From Candidatus Krumholzibacteriia bacterium (GTDB taxonomy: Bacteria > Krumholzibacteriota > Krumholzibacteriia > WVZY01), in the NCBI GenBank assembly GCA_029863805.1, contig JAOTUR010000003.1:1-47142 (forward strand): DNA of 47,142 nt, written 5' to 3'. The notes beneath the pieces were generated by a model. That model ran no database searches and was not told where the DNA came from. It saw nothing but the letters and a program-made list of their open reading frames with translations. How positions within the stretch are numbered: position 1 is the first letter of the stretch; the number at the start of each line of letters is the position of its first letter. The translations under genes and the position numbers were made by a program. Shown one piece after another: positions 19,236 to 26,460 of this stretch.

Positions 19236-20525
19236 ATGTATAACATCATAAAAAAAAGTTGGTTAGCTGTTTTTGTTGGGCTCCTGACCATCGGGTGTTC
19301 CGAAGAGGATACAACGGTAACGCCGCCCCGAAATCAGGCTCCGACCATCGCGTTTACGTTTCCCAAGCTCGCTGTTGCGCGTAACTCGAGTGTCACGCTG
19401 AGCGTCGATGTCGATGACGCTGATGGTGACCCCGTTCAGGTGACATGGGACGTGACCCGATGGTTGCTCGAGGCGGGCGACCAAGGGACGCCCTCCATGC
19501 GATGCGAAGCTGCTGCGACGGTCGGAACGGATACGGTTACGGTTACGGCGACTGATGGTAAAGGAGGAGTGGTCACGCTGACCAGGACGGTCGATGTGGC
19601 GAGCCCGACCGATGACGTCACGGCAAACCTTACCTGGAGTGCGGGCGGGTCGCCCTATATTGTCGCACCCGCGGGCGGGATTTTCGCCGTCAACGCAAGC
19701 GCGACACTGACCATCGATCCAGGGGTCAACGTGTACGTAGAGCCCAATAGCGAAATTCAAGTATCGGGTCGAGTGGATGGCAACGGGATGGCGACCGCGC
19801 CGATTTTCATTCGGCCGAACATGCGAACCCCGGAGCCCGGGTGCTGGTCTGGGATTCTGACGACACCGAGCGCCGCCTCCGTGCTCGAGTTTGACCACAC
19901 CCACATCTCTTACGCCCAAAACGCCCTGCGGAGCTCCATCAGCGGGAGCATTCTAGCAACCAATTGTTTTATAACGTTTTGCAGCGAAGCAGCCGTCCTG
20001 TATGAGTCGAATGGGCAGCTGCTAGTCGACAGTTGTACCATCACGGATAACCTAAAAAGTGGGGTTCGCGTGAGCGAGTCGACGATACCACCCGCGAGCA
20101 TAACGATTCGTGGCGGCGATATCGGACTCAATGGACGGTTCAAAGACTCAACGCTCTACACCGATGGCGAGGCGGGGATTTCGATCGACCTAAACGATCC
20201 CAACGGGACGGTTCCCATTGACATAAGTGGTAACGAAATATCCCGCAATGACTTCCCCGGTATCCGGCTCATAACGGCGGTCTTCCCACTCATCACGGGC
20301 AATGGCATCTTCGGAAACGAGTTCAGATTGCCGGACCACATAAACATACGGCTGGAACCGCCGTTCAGAGGGCTCATCACCACCATCGACGCCACCAACA
20401 ACTATTGGGGAAGCAACCCCGCCGACTCTGTGTTGATCAAAGAGGGTATCTTCGATAGCGAAGACACGGGATCGGTCGACGTCAAGGTGCTTGTGACACC
20501 GTGGCTAGATAGCTGGCCGCAATGA
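19236..20525 (+). CDS. Secreted lipoprotein with Ig-like N-terminal region and right-handed parallel beta-helix domain
   Basis: MYNIIKKSWLAVFVGLLTIGC signal with lipobox; NQAPTIAFTFPK...DADGDPVQVTWDV; repeats such as NCFITFCSEAAVLYESNGQLLVDSCTITDNLKSGVRV; ATNNYWGSNPADSVLIKEGIFD. Confidence 0.75.
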   Translation: MYNIIKKSWLAVFVGLLTIGCSEEDTTVTPPRNQAPTIAFTFPKLAVARNSSVTLSVDVDDADGDPVQVTWDVTRWLLEAGDQGTPSMRCEAAATVGTDTVTVTATDGKGGVVTLTRTVDVASPTDDVTANLTWSAGGSPYIVAPAGGIFAVNASATLTIDPGVNVYVEPNSEIQVSGRVDGNGMATAPIFIRPNMRTPEPGCWSGILTTPSAASVLEFDHTHISYAQNALRSSISGSILATNCFITFCSEAAVLYESNGQLLVDSCTITDNLKSGVRVSESTIPPASITIRGGDIGLNGRFKDSTLYTDGEAGISIDLNDPNGTVPIDISGNEISRNDFPGIRLITAVFPLITGNGIFGNEFRLPDHINIRLEPPFRGLITTIDATNNYWGSNPADSVLIKEGIFDSEDTGSVDVKVLVTPWLDSWPQ

Positions 20526-20664
20526 TATGAACGGGACGAAGTCTGAGCGCTACGACGCGACGTATCGCCACGCACAACGCGCTGGCGGTTTGAGCTATTG
20601 TTAAATAGGGTCTTGTATTGGCCAAACGACGATGGGTCAGCCCGAGACGTGTGTGGCTCACATC

Positions 20665-21426
20665 ATGGCACGAATCATAGCCATTGCGAATCAGAAAGGC
20701 GGGGTCGGCAAGACCACGACAGCGGTGAATCTGGCCGCCAGCTTGGCCGCTGCTGAGAAAAAGACGTTGCTGGTGGACATGGATCCACAAGCGAACGCCG
20801 TCTCCGGGCTGGGCATCGACAAGCGCAGCCTCCCCACTACGGTTTACGAGGTGCTTTTGGACGCAACAATCGTCGATGAGGCGATCGTGGAGACCCCGCT
20901 GTCGCATCTGTGGCTACTCCCCTCAAACGAGCAGCTCACCGGGGCCGAAGTGGAGCTTGTCAACCAACCGCACCGCGAGCTGCGACTCAAACGGGCGCTG
21001 GAGCGGGTCGCGGAACGGTTCGACTACATCATGGTGGACTCGCCGCCCAGCCTGGGGTTACTGACCGTGAATACTCTGGCGGCGTCGGACTCGGTCTTGA
21101 TTCCCCTGCAATGCGAGTACTACGCGCTGGAGGGACTCGGGCAACTACTTGAAACGATTAAGCTTGTGCAAGCAGGGTTGAATCCGGGGCTCGAGATCGA
21201 GGGGGTACTCCTCACGATGTTCGATCGGCGTCTGCGACTGGCCAAACAGGTTGTGGAGGAGACACTGAGCTACTTTGGCGACAAGGTATATAACACAATA
21301 ATTCCGAGAAACGTGAAATTGAGCGAGTCGCCCAGCTTTGGTAAACCCATAATTCTTTACGATATCGAGTGCCTGGGTGCAAAGACCTATCTTCAACTGG
21401 CAAGAGAGGTGATTCAGAGTGTCTAG
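20665..21426 (+). CDS. parA: Chromosome partitioning ATPase ParA (Soj)
   Basis: MARIIAIANQKGGVGKTTTAVNLAASLAAAEKKTLLVDMDPQANAVSGLGID; YIMVDSPPSLGLLTVNTLAAS. Confidence 0.97.
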   Translation: MARIIAIANQKGGVGKTTTAVNLAASLAAAEKKTLLVDMDPQANAVSGLGIDKRSLPTTVYEVLLDATIVDEAIVETPLSHLWLLPSNEQLTGAEVELVNQPHRELRLKRALERVAERFDYIMVDSPPSLGLLTVNTLAASDSVLIPLQCEYYALEGLGQLLETIKLVQAGLNPGLEIEGVLLTMFDRRLRLAKQVVEETLSYFGDKVYNTIIPRNVKLSESPSFGKPIILYDIECLGAKTYLQLAREVIQSV

Positions 21427-22279
21427 GAAGGCATTGGGGCGCGGGCTGGAATCTCTTATCCCACAGGAGGTTAAGGACACGATCAGCGCGGACAAGCTCG
21501 TTAGGCTCCCGGTCAGCGAGATCGGTTCCAACCCTCATCAACCCCGCAAGCAATTTGACGAAGAAAAGATCAAGACGCTTTCCGAGAGTATCCAAAGCGA
21601 CGGACTGCTCCAGCCCGTCGTCGTGCGCAAGGTCGGGGACCGTTACGAGTTGATTATGGGAGAGCGCCGTCTTCATGCCGCCCGCCTGGCAGGGGTTCCC
21701 ACCGTTCCAGCGATTGTTCGCTCCGCCGAAGAGGTGGACAGTCTGAGACTTGCGTTGGTCGAGAACTTGCAGAGAGAAAACTTGAACCCAATCGAAATCG
21801 CCGAAGCCTACCGTGCGCTGATCGATAAGTTTGGCATGTCTCAGAACGAGTTGTCGAAACTAGTCGGTAAGGATCGCAGTTCGGTTGCCAACGCGCTCAG
21901 GCTCCTCAGCCTACCCAACGCGGTCCGGCATTTCCTCGTGGACGGTAGAATCAGCGAGGGACACGCTCGGGCGCTGCTCGCGCTCTCAACGGCCGCCGCC
22001 CAAGTTTCGCTCGCAGAACGAATCGTCAGAGACCGCCTCACGGTGCGGCAGGTCGAGGGAGAGGCGGGGCCGGACCGTAAGAAGCGAACCGCAAAGAGGC
22101 GAGTAAAGGAAAAACCAACGCACATCGCATACTTGGAAAAGGCGATGTCGGGTCACCTCTCCACGCGGGTGACCGTCGATGAAAAACGCGGCGGCAAAGG
22201 GAGAATAGTGATCGAGTTCTACAGCCACGATGACTTCGAAAGGCTGGCAGAGCTGATGCACATACCGCTTCCACGATGA
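21419..22279 (+). CDS. parB: Chromosome partitioning protein ParB (Spo0J; GTG start)
   Basis: SRKALGRGLESLIPQE; IGSNPHQPRKQFDEEKIKTLSESIQSDGLLQPVVVRKVGDRYELIMGERRLHAARLAG. Confidence 0.97.
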   Translation: MSRKALGRGLESLIPQEVKDTISADKLVRLPVSEIGSNPHQPRKQFDEEKIKTLSESIQSDGLLQPVVVRKVGDRYELIMGERRLHAARLAGVPTVPAIVRSAEEVDSLRLALVENLQRENLNPIEIAEAYRALIDKFGMSQNELSKLVGKDRSSVANALRLLSLPNAVRHFLVDGRISEGHARALLALSTAAAQVSLAERIVRDRLTVRQVEGEAGPDRKKRTAKRRVKEKPTHIAYLEKAMSGHLSTRVTVDEKRGGKGRIVIEFYSHDDFERLAELMHIPLPR

Positions 22280-23076
22280 GAAGACATTTCTCGGTCATAA
22301 TTGTCCCACACGACGATTCCAAGATGCGTAACTATCGCGTGTCGTACCCGTTGTTGTATACGTTCTTGGTGTTGGCCGTTTTGTCGGTGGCGTCTCTCGT
22401 CGTTTTTGTGGGTACGTACGGAAAGGTGCTCTACGCGGCGCACCAGGCCCGGCTTCTCAGCTCGGAGAACGCCAAGCTTCTCGAGCGCAACGCGCAAATA
22501 GACTCGCTCCGAACCGAGTTGGTGCGCTTGCAGACGATGGGAATCCAAATAAAAAAGATGCTTGGTGTCGGGCTGTCTGTCGAGGATAGCATTCTAGTGG
22601 CCAGTTTATCACCGATTGTCAATTCTCCGGCCATCTCTGCTGTCGGCGAACAGGCGGAAGATACCCGGTCGGAGCAGCAGCTCTTGCTGAAGGCCATACC
22701 GTCTCTCTGGCCGGTAAAGGGATACGTGACAAGGGAGTTATACACAACCGGCGGAGAGAAAAGCCACGGTTACCACCCGGGCATGGATATTGCTGCCAGA
22801 CGGAATACACCGGTTCAAACCTCCGCAGAAGGGGTCGTCGTCGTAAGTGACTGGGACGACACGTACGGGTATATGATCGTTATCGATCATGGCTTTGGAA
22901 TAAGCACCCTGTACGGACACAACGCTCGCAACCTTGTGAACGTGGGCGAACGAGTCACGCGCGGGCAGACCATCGCTTTTGTCGGAAGCACCGGCAAGAG
23001 CACAGCACCCCACCTTCACTTTGAGGTAAAGAAGAACGGTGTTCCCGTCGATCCCAGAAACTATCTGCTCAACTAG
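22276..23076 (+). CDS. M23 family metallopeptidase with N-terminal TM and coiled coil
   Basis: SYPLLYTFLVLAVLSVASLVVFVGTYG TM; intact zinc motifs HPGMD and HLHF; GHNARNLVNVGERVTRGQTIAFVGSTGKSTAPHLHFEVKKNGVPVDPRNYL. Confidence 0.93.
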   Translation: MRRHFSVIIVPHDDSKMRNYRVSYPLLYTFLVLAVLSVASLVVFVGTYGKVLYAAHQARLLSSENAKLLERNAQIDSLRTELVRLQTMGIQIKKMLGVGLSVEDSILVASLSPIVNSPAISAVGEQAEDTRSEQQLLLKAIPSLWPVKGYVTRELYTTGGEKSHGYHPGMDIAARRNTPVQTSAEGVVVVSDWDDTYGYMIVIDHGFGISTLYGHNARNLVNVGERVTRGQTIAFVGSTGKSTAPHLHFEVKKNGVPVDPRNYLLN

Positions 23077-23123
23077 AGATCGACTGATAGCCAAAATGAA
23101 CTGTAACTCGCTGTGAATTTGTG

Positions 23124-23129
23124 TATAAT
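23124..23129 (+). promoter_or_regulatory. Putative -10 element upstream of bactofilin
   Basis: TATAAT about 45 nt upstream of the bactofilin ATG; -35 weak. Confidence 0.35.
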
Positions 23130-23173
23130 CTCTCGCGTCTCGACCAACGGTTCTGAAAGAGGAGGATCAACTC

Positions 23174-23614
23174 ATGTTTGGTAAAGAAGCGGACGCCGTC
23201 ACCGGCGGCGAGGGTAATCTAAACTCGATTCTCGGACCAGGATGTAAAGTCAAGGGGAACATAGATCTCAAGGGAACGCTTAGAATCGATGGCGATTTTG
23301 ACGGCGAGATCAAGTGTCCGGAGACATTGATAATCGGCAAGTCCGGTGTCGTGAAGGCCGATGTGAATGTGAAAAACGCCGTCATCGGTGGTAAGCTGGT
23401 TGGCAACATCACGGCGACCAACAAAATCGAACTTCAGACCGGCTCGCACGTGGAAGGAGATATCGCCACGGCGCGCCTGGTGATCGACGAGGGCGTGTTC
23501 TTCGAGGGAGCCTGCAAGATGGGCACCCAGGCCGGCGCGCCTGCCAGCACGGCCAAACCGGTGAGTGAAAAACAGACCTGGAACAAAGAAACCCAAAAAC
23601 AGGCGCTCAAGTAG
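23174..23614 (+). CDS. Bactofilin (polymer-forming cytoskeletal protein)
   Basis: SILGPGCKVKGNIDLKGTLRIDGDFDGEIKCPETLIIGKSGVVKADVNVKNAVIGGKLVGNITATNKIELQTGSHVEGDIATARLVIDEGVFFEGACKM. Confidence 0.95.
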   Translation: MFGKEADAVTGGEGNLNSILGPGCKVKGNIDLKGTLRIDGDFDGEIKCPETLIIGKSGVVKADVNVKNAVIGGKLVGNITATNKIELQTGSHVEGDIATARLVIDEGVFFEGACKMGTQAGAPASTAKPVSEKQTWNKETQKQALK

Positions 23615-23643
23615 CAAACGGTGTGATACACCGACCCAAATCA

Positions 23644-23672
23644 GGGCTTCCACAAGATGGAGGCCCTTTTTT
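23644..23672 (+). terminator. Rho-independent terminator after bactofilin
   Basis: GGGCTTCC-acaagat-GGAGGCCC (one G-U pair) followed by TTTTTT. Confidence 0.85.
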
Positions 23673-23684
23673 GCGGGGCAGGTT

Positions 23685-23804
23685 TTATCCACAGCCGTCT
23701 AGATTGATGTTGACAAATCGGCGCGGGCTGTGGAAAACGCATAATCTATTTTACAACAAGAGGTTGAGAAGATCAGGCGGGAAGGCGCTGGGGGTTTTTC
23801 CACA
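23685..23804. promoter_or_regulatory. Cluster of three DnaA boxes away from dnaA
   Basis: TTATCCACA exact (23685-23693); TGTGGAAAA (23729-23737) and TTTTCCACA (23796-23804), each one mismatch; in intergenic DNA. Confidence 0.5.
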
Positions 23805-23914
23805 AATCGAGCACCACCATGCGCCTATGTGTTTGGCCGTCAAAAAAATAAGACTCGCGGGTTAAGCTGTCGTTTATCTGAAACAAGAGATTGGTTGGGA
23901 TCAAACAAATTGAG

Positions 23915-23933
23915 CTCTCACACACGGTGAGAG
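23915..23933 (-). terminator. Stem-loop after the selenoprotein gene (weak terminator)
   Basis: Minus strand CTCTCAC-CGTGT-GTGAGAG, followed by CTCAATTTGTTTG; about 10 nt after the stop. Confidence 0.45.
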
Positions 23934-23943
23934 GCTAGACCGC

Positions 23944-24159
23944 TCAGCTCCCTCCGAATCCGATCGTGACCTCCGAGCCCACGACGATGACGGGCACGTC
24001 CCGAACCCCTTCAGAGTGGGTAAGCATCTCATCGAGGGCTGCTTGGTCTTTCTTTACATCTTTGTACTCGACGCTAAAGTCTCGGTTTGCGTAGTCCTCA
24101 CGGGCCGCGTTTGTGTAAGGTCAAGTATCCTTCCCAAAAATCAGTACTCGCTTGGCCAT
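23944..24159 (-). CDS. Glutaredoxin-like selenoprotein of the Uxx-star type, UGA (24121-24123) read as selenocysteine
   Basis: Minus ATG at 24159 reads MAKRVLIFGKDT(UGA)PYTNAAREDYANRDFSVEYKDVKKDQAALDEMLTHSEGVRDVPVIVVGSEVTIGFGGS*. The UGA sits where the first Cys of a CPYT thioredoxin-fold motif belongs; AGGGGGAG Shine-Dalgarno at plus 24166-24173; hairpin follows the UGA. Confidence 0.88.
24089..24108 (-). promoter_or_regulatory. Putative bacterial SECIS hairpin
   Basis: Begins 12 nt after the UGA: GCGGCCCGUGAGGACUACGC; GCG/CGC base plus CC/GG upper stem, loop CGUGA with G about 20 nt from the UGA. Irregular stem, folded by hand. Confidence 0.5.
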
Positions 24160-24364
24160 GTTGAGCTCCCCCTGTATACGGGTGCGATACACCGCGCGGT
24201 TGTGAGACATGTCCATCGAGCTGTGCTCCGCGCGCGTGTGGGTGAACCGATCTCGCAATTGCCGCCACGGTTGCCGAAACGCCGGTACGGGTGGTCGAGA
24301 CGTGTTCTCGTTTCAGGCATGCAGGATAGAACGAAAGGCATTCAACGGCAAGAGCCAATTACGC

Positions 24365-24393
24365 GTAACATTTTGGCGCTATGATGGTATAAT
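24365..24393 (+). promoter_or_regulatory. Promoter for the moxR-DUF58-batA cluster
   Basis: GTAACA-17-TATAAT with extended -10 (TGGTATAAT). Confidence 0.55.
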
Positions 24394-24471
24394 GAAAGAG
24401 ATTGAAATCTTACCGCTAACGAGTTGCCCACCGCAAATAGACAATCAACTGGCAGCGTGAGGAAAGGACCC

Positions 24472-25467
24472 ATGGAAGCAAATAATGAGAGCATGGCGGT
24501 TGTCGAAGAAGTCAAACGGTTTAGCCAAGCGTACGGAACCCTCAAGGCCGAGATCGGCAAAGTAATAGTCGGGCAGCACGAGGTCATCGAGCAGCTGCTT
24601 ACCGCCCTTTTCTCTGGCGGCCACTGTTTGCTGGTGGGGGTCCCCGGACTCGCCAAAACGCTGTTGATCTCGACAGTGGCAAGGGCATTGGACCTGAAAT
24701 TCTCCAGGATCCAGTTCACGCCGGACCTGATGCCTTCTGATATCACGGGCACCGAAATCCTCGAAGAGGAACCCGGAACGCGAAAACGTGTCTTCAAGTT
24801 TGTTCACGGGCCCATTTTCGCCAATGTCATCCTGGCCGACGAAATCAATCGGACTCCGCCCAAAACCCAGGCCGCTCTGCTGCAGGCCATGCAGGAGCAC
24901 GAGGTGACGGCCGGTGGAAAAACCTTCAAGTTGGAACTTCCGTTCTTCGTTCTCGCGACGCAGAACCCCATCGAGCAGGAGGGCACCTATCCGCTGCCAG
25001 AGGCCCAGCTCGACCGATTCATGTTTCATGTAAACGTGGACTACCCGACTGAAGAGGAAGAAAGGGTGATCGTGGAGACGACCACGTCGAAAGCTAACGG
25101 GGAGCCCGAAGTCGTTATCGAGGCCGCGGAGATACTTCGCTTCCAAAAGCTGATCAGAAAGGTGCCGATATCCAACCATGTTCTGAATTATGCCATCCGC
25201 TTGGTGAGGGCCACGCGCGACGCTTCGGTGAAGTCGATTCAGGATTATATAAGCTGGGGCGCTGGGCCGCGAGCTGGGCAGCATCTCATCTTGGGCAGCA
25301 AAGTCCGCGCCATAATGCAGGGGCGGCCCACGCCGAGTTGCGAGGATATTAGAGTCATGGCGGCCCCCGTTCTCCGACATCGAATAGTGACAAATTTTAA
25401 TGCTGACGCGGACGGGGTGGCGACCGATGAACTTATTGACAAACTGCTCGACGAAGTTGTCGAGTAA
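24472..25467 (+). CDS. MoxR-family AAA+ ATPase
   Basis: [93 protein letters not shown]. Confidence 0.96.
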   Translation: MEANNESMAVVEEVKRFSQAYGTLKAEIGKVIVGQHEVIEQLLTALFSGGHCLLVGVPGLAKTLLISTVARALDLKFSRIQFTPDLMPSDITGTEILEEEPGTRKRVFKFVHGPIFANVILADEINRTPPKTQAALLQAMQEHEVTAGGKTFKLELPFFVLATQNPIEQEGTYPLPEAQLDRFMFHVNVDYPTEEEERVIVETTTSKANGEPEVVIEAAEILRFQKLIRKVPISNHVLNYAIRLVRATRDASVKSIQDYISWGAGPRAGQHLILGSKVRAIMQGRPTPSCEDIRVMAAPVLRHRIVTNFNADADGVATDELIDKLLDEVVE

Positions 25468-25487
25468 CCTCAAATTCGTGTTTACTC

Positions 25488-26453
25488 TTGGGGATTAATC
25501 ACAAGGCGGATGCCGTGCGGGCGAAAAAACCAAGTGCTATCACAAAATTCCTCGATCCAAGCGTGGTCAGTCGTTTGACCGGTATGGAGCTCAAGGCCCG
25601 CCTGATCGTCGAAGGGTTCATTGCCGGTATGCACCGCAGTCCTTATCACGGATTCTCTGTTGAGTTTGCGGAGTACCGCCAGTATATGCAGGGAGATAAT
25701 GTCAAGAACCTCGACTGGAAGGTTTACGGCAAGACCGACAGATTCTATGTAAAAGTATACGAAGAGGAGACGAATCTCAAAGCCACCATCCTGTTGGATA
25801 AGAGTGGGTCGATGGGATTCTCCTCGCTGGGTGGAGATGTAGAAACCGGAAAAGGTGACGGGCTCGATAAACTCACATATGGCGGGCTTCTGGCGGCAAG
25901 CCTGTCCTATCTCATGATACGTCAGCAGGACGCGGTAAGCCTTTGCGCATTCGACGATCAAATTCGTGCGTTGTTACCTCACCGGTCGGTGCGCAAGCAC
26001 CTGTTCTTTCTTCTGGGCAATCTCGAACGCCTCAGCGCGGGAGCGAAGACGCGCATAAGCCCAACATTGCATTACATCGCAGAGCGCGTAAAAAGGCGCG
26101 GGTTGATCATACTCATTTCCGATTTGATGGACGACCCCGAGAAGATTCTGATGGGGCTCAAACACTTCCGGCACCGCAAGCACGAAGTTATTGTTTTCCA
26201 CATTCTTGATCCGCGTGAGCTCGACTTGGATTATCGCGATGAGGTCGAATTCCGAGATCTGGAGAATGATAAGAAAATCCGCGTCGAGCCGGCGTTTCTC
26301 AAAGAGCAATATGCAAAACGGGTTGAGGGCTGGATAAGCAAGCTCGACCGTGAGTGCAAAGGGCACCAAATAGACTATAACCTGTTGACAACAAGAACCC
26401 CCTTCGACCAGGCGTTGACGGCTTATTTGAACAAGCGTCTGAGGATGGGTTGA
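25488..26453 (+). CDS. DUF58 domain-containing protein (TTG start likely)
   Basis: GMHRSPYHGFSVEFAEYRQYMQGDNVKNLDWKVYGKTDRFYVKVYEEETNLKATILLDKSGSM. Confidence 0.94.
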   Translation: MGINHKADAVRAKKPSAITKFLDPSVVSRLTGMELKARLIVEGFIAGMHRSPYHGFSVEFAEYRQYMQGDNVKNLDWKVYGKTDRFYVKVYEEETNLKATILLDKSGSMGFSSLGGDVETGKGDGLDKLTYGGLLAASLSYLMIRQQDAVSLCAFDDQIRALLPHRSVRKHLFFLLGNLERLSAGAKTRISPTLHYIAERVKRRGLIILISDLMDDPEKILMGLKHFRHRKHEVIVFHILDPRELDLDYRDEVEFRDLENDKKIRVEPAFLKEQYAKRVEGWISKLDRECKGHQIDYNLLTTRTPFDQALTAYLNKRLRMG

Positions 26454-26460
26454 TGAATCG

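Noticed and set aside
22738-22746. TTATACACA DnaA-box consensus match
   Set aside because: Isolated inside the M23 peptidase coding sequence and expected by chance over this length.
24016-24384. 122-aa plus-strand ORF in the bactofilin-moxR spacer
   Set aside because: Shadow of the minus-strand selenoprotein; no motif or good ribosome-binding site.
24445-25473. 342-aa minus-strand ORF
   Set aside because: Antisense of the clear MoxR ATPase; composition is an artefact of codon bias.
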